A stretch of 64,000 nt of DNA, taken from Leucobacter weissii. Its GTDB lineage: Bacteria; Actinomycetota; Actinomycetes; Actinomycetales; Microbacteriaceae. Made by a program: the position numbers and the translations under genes. The stretch spans positions 1-64,000 of the forward strand of contig NZ_JAGDYM010000017.1 in NCBI RefSeq assembly GCF_017565745.1, in the 5' to 3' direction. Below, piece by piece: positions 44,082 through 53,055 of this stretch. How positions within the stretch are numbered: position 1 is the first letter of the stretch; the number at the start of each line of letters is the position of its first letter. The notes below the pieces were generated by a model. It made no database searches. It had not been told where the DNA came from and saw nothing but the letters and a program-made list of their open reading frames with translations.

Positions 44082-44492
44082 CTATGGGCGGCGGCGTGGG
44101 TTTCCGGTGTCGTCGGTGACCAGTTCTGCTTCGGCCAGTGCGAACTTGTACAGGAAGGAGCGAACGCAGTCATCGCCGATGGGGCCGGTGATGATGCCCT
44201 CGGCGGTGTGAATGGTGACGCCTGCTTGTTCGAGAGAGGTGAAGTTGTCGAGGTTCTCGGTGAAGCGGCGGCCGAGGCGATCCAGGCTGGTGATGGCGAC
44301 GTCGGTGACCTCGCCCTTGGAAGCTGCGTCGAGCAGCTCCGCGAGCGCTGGACCTGGATGGCCGTCGTCGCGGAAGGTGTGGGTTGCGCTCAGCCCGCGC
44401 TCGCGGAGGTACGCGCGGCAGTCGGCTTCCTGCCGGTCCGACTGCTCCTGATTCCCGGTTGCGCTGCGGAGGTAGATGACGGCCTTGGTCAT
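44082..44492 (-). CDS. serine recombinase (resolvase/invertase N-terminal domain)
   Basis: A 136-residue protein with the resolvase catalytic domain. Features are AVIYLRSATGNQEQSDRQEADCRAYLRERGL and TDVAITSLDRLGRRFTENL (the DRLGR arginines). The nucleophile region reads LRSAT where most members have RVST, so the Ser sits one place earlier or is absent from its normal position. There is no C-terminal helix-turn-helix. The neighbouring HTH protein could supply DNA binding, which is speculative. The ATG at 44492 has AGGAGG and overlaps the upstream stop. Confidence 0.82.
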   Translation of the reverse strand: MTKAVIYLRSATGNQEQSDRQEADCRAYLRERGLSATHTFRDDGHPGPALAELLDAASKGEVTDVAITSLDRLGRRFTENLDNFTSLEQAGVTIHTAEGIITGPIGDDCVRSFLYKFALAEAELVTDDTGNPRRRP

Positions 44493-44878
44493 GATGCACC
44501 TCCTGCCATCACCGGGACTGGCGCAAAGACCTGCGCCTGCTCCTCCTTGGGCTGTCGGCGCGCGGCGCGACGCTCGGCGTGCTCGTGGATGCGGACGCGG
44601 GCGAGCAGGATCAGGCTGACGGGGCCGATCCAGAGCATCTTCAACGCCGACCACAGCGTGATGAGCACGAAGATGTTGAGCCAGCCGGGGCCGCCGTCCC
44701 GGACGATGACGGCGAGCAGGCTCGCGAGGTAGAGGTACGGGATCGCGAGCAGCATCGCGGGCACCCCGTATTTCAGTCCGCGACGGGTGCGGATCTTGTC
44801 GAGCAGGATGTTGCTGGGCATCCATCGGCGCATGAAGTAGCGGATGTGGATGCTGGCGATCCAGATGAGTCGGAACAT
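44489..44878 (-). CDS. conserved membrane protein of actinobacterial mobile elements
   Basis: A 129-residue protein with two to three membrane segments. RRWMPSNILLDKIRTRRGLKYGVPAMLLAIPYLYLASL and GPGWLNIFVLITLWSALKMLWIGPVSLILL match a family common in actinobacterial plasmids and integrated elements, sometimes mislabelled sulfate permease. The ATG at 44878 has TTGGAGG. It is coupled to the recombinase gene (ATGA). Confidence 0.78.
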   Translation of the reverse strand: MFRLIWIASIHIRYFMRRWMPSNILLDKIRTRRGLKYGVPAMLLAIPYLYLASLLAVIVRDGGPGWLNIFVLITLWSALKMLWIGPVSLILLARVRIHEHAERRAARRQPKEEQAQVFAPVPVMAGGAS

Positions 44879-45083
44879 GGCGGGCCTCCAAGACACGTAA
44901 CCATCAGGTGAGGCAGTACGTGTGGTGAGTGCCCGAAAGGGCTGTCCCGAGGACCCGCAGTGTTGAGAACCTGCCTCTGTCCTTCCACGATACGCCGGAC
45001 CTACGACAGACGGAACCCCTCCGCCCCGCGCTCGGAGCGCGCACCTTGCCGCTGACGGTTGGCCGAGCGGAGGGATCAGGATC

Positions 45084-46091
45084 ATGGCGAGGCTCGTGGA
45101 GCAGGTGCCGGGTGAGCGGCAGGCGCGGATGGTGCTGTCGATGATCGCCGAACCCGACGACCCTGTGACCGGCCGGGTGTTGAAGCAGGTCGGCGGTGTG
45201 GAGACGCTTCGGCTGATCGAAGACGATCGGGCCACGGTGCCGGGGATGAATCGTGCGGACGGGATGGCTTGGCGCGAGCGGTTGACGGCCGCGATCACGC
45301 CCGACCTTCCGGGCCGGGTGGCGCAACTCCAGGGCGGACGGATTGGCACGCTGATTCCGGCGGATGCGCACTGGCCGACGGGTCTGAACGAGCTGCGTGA
45401 TCGCACCCCGTACGTGCTGTGGACTCGCGGGGCGACCTCATTTCTCAGTGGTGCCGTTGAGGATCGAGTGTCCATCGTTGGCGCGAGGGCCGCATCGCCG
45501 TACGGCACGACGGTCGCCGGGGAGTTGGCGGCGGAGCTGGCGAACCAGGAACGGGTGATCGTCGCCGGCGGCTCGTACGGGATCGAAGGCGCCGCACATC
45601 GAGCGACTCTCGCCGCAGGGGGCAGCACGGTCGCGGTGCTCGCAAGCGGGGTGGATCGCCCGTACCCGTCCGGGCACGCCGAGCTACTGGATCGTGTCGG
45701 CGATCTCGGTCTGTTGGTCAGCGAGATTCCGCCGGGGGCGGCGCCGTCGCGCCACCGGTTCGTCGCCCGCACTCGGCTGCTGGCGGCGTTGTCGGGCACG
45801 ACTGTGATTCCCGAGGCGGGGAGCCGATCGATGGCGCTGCGCGTGGCAACAGAGGCGCACCGCCTGAGTCGTCCGGTCGGTGCAGTGCCCGGGCCGATAA
45901 CCAGCGCGACCAGTAACGGACCGAACGATCTCCTCAAACGAGGCATCGCTGAAGTAGTCACCAGCGCGCAGGACGTGGCCGCACTGCTCGACTTGCCGGA
46001 CAACGCCCGTGGGACCTCTCGTCAGGCAGGGCTCGGCCAGCGTCGCGAACCGCCGTCGGTCCGGCCAGAACGATCAGGCCGGGACTTATAG
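45084..46091 (+). CDS. dprA: DprA/Smf-like DNA-processing protein
   Basis: A 335-residue Rossmann-fold DprA-family protein, which in competent bacteria loads RecA on incoming single-stranded DNA. The conserved core includes VSIVGARAASPYGTTVAGELAAEL, VAGGSYGIEGAAHRATLAAGGSTVAVLASGVDRPYPSGH, LVSEIPPGAAPSRHRFVARTRLLAALSG and VGAVPGPITSATSNGPNDLL. It is not in the usual chromosomal topA/rnhB context. Here it is cargo of a mobile region, possibly aiding establishment of transferred DNA. Confidence 0.9.
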   Translation: MARLVEQVPGERQARMVLSMIAEPDDPVTGRVLKQVGGVETLRLIEDDRATVPGMNRADGMAWRERLTAAITPDLPGRVAQLQGGRIGTLIPADAHWPTGLNELRDRTPYVLWTRGATSFLSGAVEDRVSIVGARAASPYGTTVAGELAAELANQERVIVAGGSYGIEGAAHRATLAAGGSTVAVLASGVDRPYPSGHAELLDRVGDLGLLVSEIPPGAAPSRHRFVARTRLLAALSGTTVIPEAGSRSMALRVATEAHRLSRPVGAVPGPITSATSNGPNDLLKRGIAEVVTSAQDVAALLDLPDNARGTSRQAGLGQRREPPSVRPERSGRDL

Positions 46092-46184
46092 GCCTGACCA
46101 TCTCGTCGGTCGCCCCGCTTCGTCGAGCCGGAGCCGTGGCCGACGCTCAGATGTCGTGTCAGCGGCGCTGTCTACGCTTGAGCC

Positions 46185-47429
46185 ATGAGTTTCACACCGC
46201 TGCACCGAGCACTCGGCTTGCCTCCCAGTCCGTTGACCGACGACGTTCTCAACTCTGCGGTGGAGGCGGGCGTGGTGGAGACCGACGACCTGGACTGGAA
46301 GTCGGAGCTCCCTCCTGCCAAGAGCCTCTCTCAAACTGACGTGCCCAAAGACATCGCGGCGATGGCGAACAGTGGCGGCGGGATGATTGTCTATGGCGTC
46401 GAGGAGAAGGGGAAGGCTGCGACAGGTCGGAGTGACACCGGGGAGTTCTCCGAGGGTCATGAGCGCGCCTATCGCAGCGTCGCGGTCACTGCGATCTCTC
46501 CGCCGGTATTCGGGCTGGAGGTTTATCGGCTCGGTGTGGAGTGCCAGGCCGTCGCCGTGATCATCCCGGCGAGCGTAGATGGGCCGCACCTGATCTACAA
46601 GAACGATTTCTTCGGCGCCCCCGTCCGCAACGATGCCGATACAGCCTGGATGAAGGAGCGCCAGATCGAGGCCATGTATCGGGCGCGGTTCGATGAGCGG
46701 CGTCGAGCAACGGAGGCCGTGGATTCGCTGTATGTCGAAGCGGCCGAGGGCTGCGATGCGGCAGACCGTGCATGGCTGGTCGCGGTGGCGCATCCACGTA
46801 TCCCAGGAGCCTTGACCCGTCTGACCCGTGACGAGGCGCGCGCAGTGTTCGATGACGCTCGGGCGATCACTCTCTCGTTCTCGAAGAACGTCGGCGTGCA
46901 TCCATTGGAGAACGTTGAGCATCTCAACCCACGGCCGGGATTGCGCCGCTGGGTAGCACCCAACACCGCGACCGGTGATCGATCAGTCTGGAAGTCGGCG
47001 TGGGCCAGCGTCCATCACGACGGGTCCGTCTCCTTGACAGCAGCCGTCGGCGGCCACCGCAAGAGTGCCGACGGGTACTTCGAGGGCTGGGAGATCGAAG
47101 GGCGCGGCATCGAATGCGCCGTCGCGGATTTCATGGCTCTTATCCAAGCGACGGCCCGGGCACTGCATCACGACGAATACGATGTACGGATCGGCATCGA
47201 ATGGGGCGGCGAACGCCCTCTGACCGTCCTGACCGTCGACGGCTCCGGCTACACGTATGACGGAGTCTCGACTCCGCTCAGGACGTTCACATCGGTGCGT
47301 TCGACCGTGACAGCATCGGCCACTGGCTCCGACTTCCACCGCCAGCTCCACGAGCTGGCGGAAGACTGCGTGAACCAGGGCGGCGTCACATACCTCCACG
47401 CCATCAACCCCCTACCCGCGGACGATTAG
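46185..47429 (+). CDS. Schlafen/AlbA_2 domain protein
   Basis: A 414-residue protein. The N-terminal AlbA_2 domain reads DLDWKSELPPAK, KDIAAMANSGGGMIVYGVEE and the ends of its core around residue 130. The C-terminal 250 residues form an unassigned domain (RIGIEWGGERPLTVLTVDGSGYTYDGV). AlbA_2 proteins bind nucleic acid or ATP and occur in regulators and anti-phage systems. It stands alone between dprA and the relaxase gene, with a 4-bp tail overlap with the convergent relaxase. A defence role is possible but unproven. Confidence 0.8.
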   Translation: MSFTPLHRALGLPPSPLTDDVLNSAVEAGVVETDDLDWKSELPPAKSLSQTDVPKDIAAMANSGGGMIVYGVEEKGKAATGRSDTGEFSEGHERAYRSVAVTAISPPVFGLEVYRLGVECQAVAVIIPASVDGPHLIYKNDFFGAPVRNDADTAWMKERQIEAMYRARFDERRRATEAVDSLYVEAAEGCDAADRAWLVAVAHPRIPGALTRLTRDEARAVFDDARAITLSFSKNVGVHPLENVEHLNPRPGLRRWVAPNTATGDRSVWKSAWASVHHDGSVSLTAAVGGHRKSADGYFEGWEIEGRGIECAVADFMALIQATARALHHDEYDVRIGIEWGGERPLTVLTVDGSGYTYDGVSTPLRTFTSVRSTVTASATGSDFHRQLHELAEDCVNQGGVTYLHAINPLPADD

Positions 47430-50400
47430 AGCTTGGGCCCGCGCCTATCGACACCGACCGGCGAGCGTCGCGCTTCCTCCGGCCCCGGGGTCGGCCGTGG
47501 GTTGAGGCGGTGGAGGGCGGCGGTGGCGCGGGCGTGGTCGATCTTCTGGGCCGCGGATTCCGGCACCGCACCCAGCGCCGTGTCGTCGGTGACGCTGTAG
47601 CGGTCGCGGTAGGCGGCCACGGTGCGGGCATCGCGCCGCCACCGGGCCGCCCCACGCTGATCCACCGGCGGCGTACCGAGGTCGGTCGTCCAAGGTTCGA
47701 TGTCGTGGAGGGCGGAGTCGAGGATCGCGTCGGCCCGGGCCTCGATCAGCTCCCGCCGCTCGGTGAGGGCTTGGCGCATCTCGCCGCTCATGGCCCCGGT
47801 GGCGTGCGGGATGAGCCCAACGATCAGCCGCGGGGCCTTGCGGGTACGGCCGGACCCGGCCGGCTGGGCGGTGGCGCGGGCGAGACGGTAGTGCAGGACC
47901 TTGGCGATGTCCTCGGCGTCTTCGAACCCGCGGGCAGCGGCCAGGCGAGGGAACAGGGCATCGAGGTCGTGGTGGTTGGCCTCGGCCCGCCGCAGTTCCG
48001 CCGTCAGCGCCCCAAACGCCTCCGAGGTGAGCGCGGCGTCGGCTTGGTCATCGGTGAGGCCGGATTCTCGGATGAGGGTGGCCCAGCGGTCGTGCTGGGC
48101 GGCTGCGGCGATGGTCTCGTACTCCGCGGCGAGCTGCGCGATCGACCCCCACTGCTCCTGCTCGATAGTGATGGTCTCGTGCGCGGAGACCTCGGCACCG
48201 GAGTGCTGCAACACCCCGAACAACACTGCCCGTCCGGTCGCCTCGTCGTTGTCTGAGGGGTGCGGGGCCTGGTGGGTCGGGTCGGGGCGGTCGAGGATCA
48301 CGTACGCGCAGTTGGAGGTTCTGCCGCGGGTCATGCCGACGTAGAAGTTCTCCCGCGTCGTTGTCGGTTCGACCAGGACGTGGGCGGTGTCGACGGTGAT
48401 GCCCTGCGCCCGGTGTGCGGTGACGGCGTAGCCGAGGTCGACGTGCTCGGCCACGTAGTCGGCCGGCAGCACGATCGCCCCGGACCGGCGCCCGGGCTTG
48501 CGGATCGTGATCGACCTGTCGTCTCGCACCTCGGTGATCTGCCAGGTGTCGCCGTTGCGCACCCAGTCCCGGCCGGTGCCGCTGCGTAGCCGGCGGTCGT
48601 TGCGGCGGGTGATGATCGTGTCCCCGACCCCGGCCCGGGTGCCCTCGGTCAACGCGACTTCCCGGTTCGGGGTGATCCGGCCTTCGAGGATCAGGTCGGC
48701 GCGGGCGCGGGCGTTGAGCGCGGTCACGTCCTCCCTTGTTTCGGCGATCAGCACCGACACCCGCCCGGCGTCCTGGTCGGCCCGCCACGCCGTGTACGCG
48801 GCGTCGATCATGTCCTCACCATCGCCGTCGGTGATGCGGTCGTGGGTGAGGTAGGTGTCGATGACGCGGGTGCGGCAGTGTCGCAGATCCAGGGAAGCGG
48901 TCTTCTCCCACTCGTGCTCGAACCGGTGCACCAAGCTCAGCTCCGGCGCGCCGTCGTCGCGGTCGGCAACGAGCATCCCGAACGCCCCACCGGCATCGAC
49001 GGACTGCAACTGGCCGTAGTCGCCGACCAGCAGCACCTTCGCCTCCGCCTGAGCGGCCAGGGCGGTGATGCGGTCCAGCGACAGGGTGCCGGCCAGGGAC
49101 GCTTCATCGATGATGACCAACTGGCCGGCCTGGAACGTGGTGCCGCGGGTGAGGTGGTTCTGCCACCACTTCGCCGTGTTCTCCGTGTCGATCCCGAGAT
49201 CCTCGCCGAGCACTTGGGCGGCGACGGCGGACGGGGCCAGCCCGACCACGCTTCCGGAGCCGTGCTGCTGCTCCCACGCCCGCCGCAACGCAGACATGGC
49301 GGTGGTCTTCCCGGCACCGGCGGGGCCGACGAGCACGTCGAGCGCCCGCCCCGAGACCGCGATCCGTGTCAGCGCGTCGGACTGGTCCGGCCCGAGCACC
49401 CGCCCGTGCCGGTCCGGCTTCGAGACGACCCGCTCGACTGTCTCGATGTCCACGACGGGGGCGGTGCGGGTGCTGGCGAGGGTGAGGAGGCGGTCTTCGG
49501 CCTCCAGCAGCATGGTCGAGGAGAACACTGTCGAATGCCGCGGACGAAACACCGATGTCCCGTCGGGACGGCGGAACGCGACCGGGCTCGATGCCAGCTC
49601 CGGCGGCGTCAACCTGAGGGAGGCTTGTTCGGCGGCATCGGCGATCATCCCGACCACAGCCTCCCGATCCGGCACGCTGGCGAATCGCCAGCCCATCGAC
49701 TGCCGGGAAGCTTCGGCGTGCAGGTTCCAGGGCCGCCACGTCGACCGCTTCTCACCGACCACCGCCACCACGGTCTGCCCGAGCTCGGCGATCACCTCCA
49801 ACGGCACGTCATCGGCCCGCAAGGGCCGCGCCGTCTGGGGCTGGGTGATGCGGCGAGCCCACCCGGTCGCATCCTCACCCAACACTTTGGCGGCGCGGTC
49901 GCGCCAGCCGGCGGTGAGGTTGGCCAGCGACTGCACCTGCTTGTCCGGCCGGGTCGCCAGCGTCGCCTGAGCACGTAGCCGCACGATCGTCCGCGCCGAG
50001 GGGCGGCGGCCATGCTCGGCGACGTAGTCGGCGATGAGTCGGTCGGCTTCGGCGTCGATGTCGTGGGAGCGGGTGGAGAACTCCTCGATCAGTTCCTCGC
50101 CGACCCCGACGATCTCCCACGCCGGGTTCCGATCCCGGCCCCGCTCCCGTGCCTCCCACCCGAGGCCGAGCATCCCGGTGAGCCGGTCGGCCAAGACCGC
50201 GTTGTAATGCTCCGACAGGGCGACCACCGCGGCGTGCATCGGACGACCGTCCAGCGATCGCCACTTCCCGTCCAACGCGGTCTGCACCTTGTTGCTGACG
50301 ATCACGTGCGTGTGCAGTTGAGGGTCGGAGGAACGGGAGTCGTAGTGATCGAACGCGGTCGCGATCAAGCCGGTGACATCGACCTGGGCGACCGCGCCAT

Positions 50401-50986
50401 CGGCGGCCGTGTACCCGGTGCGGGTCGCGGCGACCTCCCGCTCCATGAAGTCCACCACCTCGGCCACCGCCTCGCGATGGGCCTGCGCGATCAGGGACTG
50501 CGTACCCGCATCAGCGACGCCCCACAGGACCGACACCGACTTCGGCACCGAGAACGTGTAATCGAAACCCGCGACCGCCCGCCGGTTCTCGCGCTCGGTC
50601 TCCTCGGCCTCGATCCGGGCGACTTGCTCGGCACGCTCACCCATCCCCAACCCCGGATCAAGACCCTTCACGCGCTTGCTGATGCGGTCTGTGGCCGAGA
50701 CGTACCGCGGGAACGCTCGGCCCAGAGGTTCGCCCGTAATGGGGTCGCGGCCCATCCCGATCAGCAACTGCAACTGCGCCTCGGACACCTCATCCCCGGC
50801 ACCGATCCGCCCGTCACCGAGGCCGGACAGGGCCGAGCCCATCCAGTTGCCCGGAGGTGTTCCCTCCTCGCTGTAGTACCTCGTCAACGGCGTCGAGAGC
50901 GACCGGTCACCGTCAGCAGCAGCGATCGTGCGCAGCAGGTACTTGTACCCATCGCCCGCGCTCATCACCCGCATCGAGACCGTCAT
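47426..50986 (-). CDS. MobF-family relaxase/helicase (TrwC/TraA-like)
   Basis: An 1186-residue conjugative relaxase. The N-terminal TrwC domain has the catalytic Tyr pair in LTRYYSEEG (Tyr37-Tyr38) and the three-His metal site in SDPQLHTHVIVSNK (about 205). The RecD-like helicase follows with Walker A VGPAGAGKTTAM (about 595), then VIIDEASLAGT and the helicase 2 motif YAVTAHRAQGITVDTAHV. The C-terminal 250 residues are variable. The start at 50986 was chosen because homology begins at MTVSMRVMSAGDGYKYLL. It nicks oriT and unwinds DNA for transfer. No type IV secretion genes are in the window. Confidence 0.93.
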   Translation of the reverse strand: MTVSMRVMSAGDGYKYLLRTIAAADGDRSLSTPLTRYYSEEGTPPGNWMGSALSGLGDGRIGAGDEVSEAQLQLLIGMGRDPITGEPLGRAFPRYVSATDRISKRVKGLDPGLGMGERAEQVARIEAEETERENRRAVAGFDYTFSVPKSVSVLWGVADAGTQSLIAQAHREAVAEVVDFMEREVAATRTGYTAADGAVAQVDVTGLIATAFDHYDSRSSDPQLHTHVIVSNKVQTALDGKWRSLDGRPMHAAVVALSEHYNAVLADRLTGMLGLGWEARERGRDRNPAWEIVGVGEELIEEFSTRSHDIDAEADRLIADYVAEHGRRPSARTIVRLRAQATLATRPDKQVQSLANLTAGWRDRAAKVLGEDATGWARRITQPQTARPLRADDVPLEVIAELGQTVVAVVGEKRSTWRPWNLHAEASRQSMGWRFASVPDREAVVGMIADAAEQASLRLTPPELASSPVAFRRPDGTSVFRPRHSTVFSSTMLLEAEDRLLTLASTRTAPVVDIETVERVVSKPDRHGRVLGPDQSDALTRIAVSGRALDVLVGPAGAGKTTAMSALRRAWEQQHGSGSVVGLAPSAVAAQVLGEDLGIDTENTAKWWQNHLTRGTTFQAGQLVIIDEASLAGTLSLDRITALAAQAEAKVLLVGDYGQLQSVDAGGAFGMLVADRDDGAPELSLVHRFEHEWEKTASLDLRHCRTRVIDTYLTHDRITDGDGEDMIDAAYTAWRADQDAGRVSVLIAETREDVTALNARARADLILEGRITPNREVALTEGTRAGVGDTIITRRNDRRLRSGTGRDWVRNGDTWQITEVRDDRSITIRKPGRRSGAIVLPADYVAEHVDLGYAVTAHRAQGITVDTAHVLVEPTTTRENFYVGMTRGRTSNCAYVILDRPDPTHQAPHPSDNDEATGRAVLFGVLQHSGAEVSAHETITIEQEQWGSIAQLAAEYETIAAAAQHDRWATLIRESGLTDDQADAALTSEAFGALTAELRRAEANHHDLDALFPRLAAARGFEDAEDIAKVLHYRLARATAQPAGSGRTRKAPRLIVGLIPHATGAMSGEMRQALTERRELIEARADAILDSALHDIEPWTTDLGTPPVDQRGAARWRRDARTVAAYRDRYSVTDDTALGAVPESAAQKIDHARATAALHRLNPRPTPGPEEARRSPVGVDRRGPKL

Positions 50987-51228
50987 GCTGTCCAGGTGAA
51001 CAATGCGGCCACGGTGCAGAGCGGTACTGACACCAAGAGGGGGTCTATGTAGCGCCGCGAGATGCTGCGCCAACTGTTGAGCGAGCCCTCCGCTTAATCA
51101 CTGTCTGCAAGGGGCGCAACCATGCCTCCTGGAAGGGGTTCTACACCAGACGCTCTGTCAAGCCATGCGGCCCGTCATGCAATCGAAATCAACGCAACGC
51201 AACCCCACACCCTACGGGCGATGAGCTA
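50987..51228. other. non-coding gap upstream of relaxase (candidate oriT)
   Basis: The 242 bp between the relaxase start and the MerR gene hold no convincing ORF. They contain A/C-rich stretches and the short direct repeats CAACGCAACGCAAC near 51191. MobF elements usually keep oriT next to the relaxase gene, so this gap is the best candidate. No nick-site consensus is recognised. Confidence 0.3.
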
Positions 51229-51678
51229 TCACCGTTTGCGGGGCTCGTCGTAAGACTTGCCAGCGCCCGCATCATCTGCTTGATCGGTCATCTGCTGGTG
51301 GCCCTTGATCGTGGCGGCCAGGGCGCGTTCGTGGTCGCGGAGCCGCTTGATCCTCTGGCGCAGAGCCTCGTGATGTTCGGTCAGCAGGTGCACCCGCGCA
51401 GGAAGCGTCGAGTCTCCTTGGGTACGGAGTGCGGCGTAGTCGCGCGTCTGGGCGATCGGCATTCCGGTTTCCCGGAGGCGCACTAAGAAACGCATCCAGT
51501 CCACGTCGCCGGGCTGGTAGCGGCGTTGGTTCCCGACGGTCCGGGTGATGGGGTGGATCAGGCCGGCGCGTTCGTAGTAGCGCAGCGTATGCGCGGTGAC
51601 GCCGGTGATCTCGGCCATCTCCGCGACCGACAGTCCATGCGGCTCCGCTCCGGGAGTCTCGGCGTTGTCGTCTACCAT
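51229..51678 (-). CDS. MerR-family transcriptional regulator
   Basis: A 149-residue MerR protein. The helix-turn-helix LSVAEMAEITGVTAHTLRYYERAGLIHPITRTVGNQRRY is followed by the coiled-coil dimer helix (LLTEHHEALRQRIKRLRDHERALAATIKGH). There are no Cys ligands for metals. This resembles the group that controls aldo-keto reductases or dehydrogenases and is usually divergent from its target. Here the divergent neighbour is a methyltransferase gene, so its original target appears lost. Confidence 0.9.
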   Translation of the reverse strand: MVDDNAETPGAEPHGLSVAEMAEITGVTAHTLRYYERAGLIHPITRTVGNQRRYQPGDVDWMRFLVRLRETGMPIAQTRDYAALRTQGDSTLPARVHLLTEHHEALRQRIKRLRDHERALAATIKGHQQMTDQADDAGAGKSYDEPRKR

Positions 51679-51693
51679 GGTGACTACCTTAAC

Positions 51694-51709
51694 TTAGAGT
51701 TCGCTCTAA
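51694..51709. promoter_or_regulatory. MerR-type operator
   Basis: TTAGAG-TTCG-CTCTAA is an inverted repeat 16 bp before the merR start, in an AT-rich promoter pocket. It is likely the autoregulatory site. Confidence 0.5.
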
Positions 51710-51953
51710 TTATCTACCTCGATCTGCAAGAGGTGTGATCGCTCAGAAGGTGGCGAGATTCGGGCGCGCAGATGGAAGCATTGGCGCGAGACGGTCTCGG
51801 GGCTCTGGACGACGGCGAGTCCGGCTACCAAGCGAGATTCTGTGGCTGGTGAGTTCGCTGGTCGTCGGGCCGTGCACCTGACAGGTGTTCTCCCTGGCAT
51901 AGGGCTCCACTCGGGGTCTGGTGCCGGGGTTCCACCGACCTGCCGGAGCCCTC

Positions 51954-53055
51954 ATGCACGACATTGCGCTTTCCTCGGTTCGCCGTCCTCGGATCGGCTC
52001 GCTGTTCTCTGGATACGGGGGTCTCGATCTCGCCGTCGAGCACGCCACCGGCGGTGAGACGATCTGGTTCTCCGAGATCAACACCCCTGTTGCTCGCGTG
52101 TTCGCCCACCACTGGCCCGATGCCCCGAACCTCGGCGACATCTCCAACATCGACTGGACCACGGTGCCGCCGGTGGACATCCTTTGCGGCGGCTTCCCGT
52201 GCCAAGACGTTTCAACCGTAGGCAAGGGCGCTGGGCTCGCACCCGGCACCCGCTCGGGGCTCTGGTCGTACATGGCGACCGCAATCGAGGCGCTGCAACC
52301 CGAGCTCGTGCTGGTCGAGAACGTGCGCGGACTGCTGTCCGCAACCGCAGCCCGACCCGAGACGAAAGGCCTACCCGATGACGACCGCAACCCCGACGAT
52401 GCAACCCCCGACACAGCGAGCGCCGTTCGCAAGCTGGAACCCGAACCTTGGATGCTGGGAGACGACGCAACCCGACCTCTTCGGGCACTCGGAGCGGTAC
52501 TGGGCGATCTGGCCGACCTCGGGCGAAATGCGCACTGGATCGGCCTACTGGCATCACTGGTCGGTGCACCGCATCACCGGTTCCGCATCTTCATTACAGC
52601 CCACCCCGAAGGCACTCTTCCGGACGCCGCTGGCGTCGGACTCCTCACGTGGCGGCGAGACGCTGGATCAGGTGAGGGCGCGCCGGGGAACGATCGCCCT
52701 GAGTCATCAGATCATCGACTTCGCTCTGCACGGACCGGCTGGCTCGCCGGCCAGGTGGAACGAGCCGGAGACCCTGTTCGCCCTGGTCGAGGGCATCTTC
52801 ATCGCTGGGGGCGATACTCCGACGCCATCGCCCGATGGGAGCACATCACCGGACGAGACGCGCCCGCCCCTGCGATTCTGAACGAAGACCGCGGGGCCGC
52901 GCCCTGCGCCGGAGTTCGTGGAATGGCTCATGGGCTTGCCCGCTGGCTGGGTTACCGATCCCACTCACGAGCTGACAGCGAATCAACAGAACACGGCCCT
53001 CGGCAACGGTGTCCTCCCGCTCCAAGCATTCCTCGCCATGGACGCAATGCCATGA
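51954..53055 (+). pseudogene. C5 cytosine-specific DNA methyltransferase, one frameshift
   Basis: All main C5-methylase motifs are present. Motif I is IGSLFSGYGGLDLAVE, the catalytic Cys83 is in GGFPCQDVS, ENV is motif VI, and GAPHHRFRIFITAHP is motif VIII. The frame from 51954 stays correct through IARWEHITGRDAPAPAILNEDRG (about 52895). It must then shift by one base to read PAPEFVEWLMGLPAGWVTDP and the motif X end TALGNGVLPLQAFLAMDAM, stopping at 53055. The shift falls at the run GGGG (52893-52896). It may be a real mutation, a read error or a slippage site. Confidence 0.82.
52378..52881 (+). CDS. overlapping ORF within the methyltransferase gene
   Basis: A 167-residue frame lies wholly inside the methyltransferase gene in another frame. 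It has its own ATG and an AAAGG ribosome-like site seven bases upstream. The product is not random-looking: WNPNLGCWETTQPDLFGHSERYWAIWPTSGEMRTGSAYW, LFRTPLASDSSRGGETLDQVRARRGTIALSHQIIDFAL and TPTPSPDGSTS. It resembles hypothetical proteins annotated beside phage and actinobacterial C5-methylases. It may be genuinely expressed (overprinting) or only a conserved shadow. Confidence 0.4.
   Translation: MTTATPTMQPPTQRAPFASWNPNLGCWETTQPDLFGHSERYWAIWPTSGEMRTGSAYWHHWSVHRITGSASSLQPTPKALFRTPLASDSSRGGETLDQVRARRGTIALSHQIIDFALHGPAGSPARWNEPETLFALVEGIFIAGGDTPTPSPDGSTSPDETRPPLRF

Noticed and set aside
51743-52432. Minus-strand frame opposite the methyltransferase
   Set aside because: Ser/Arg/Pro-rich antisense shadow without motifs, unlike the plus-strand overlapping frame, which has family-like sequence.
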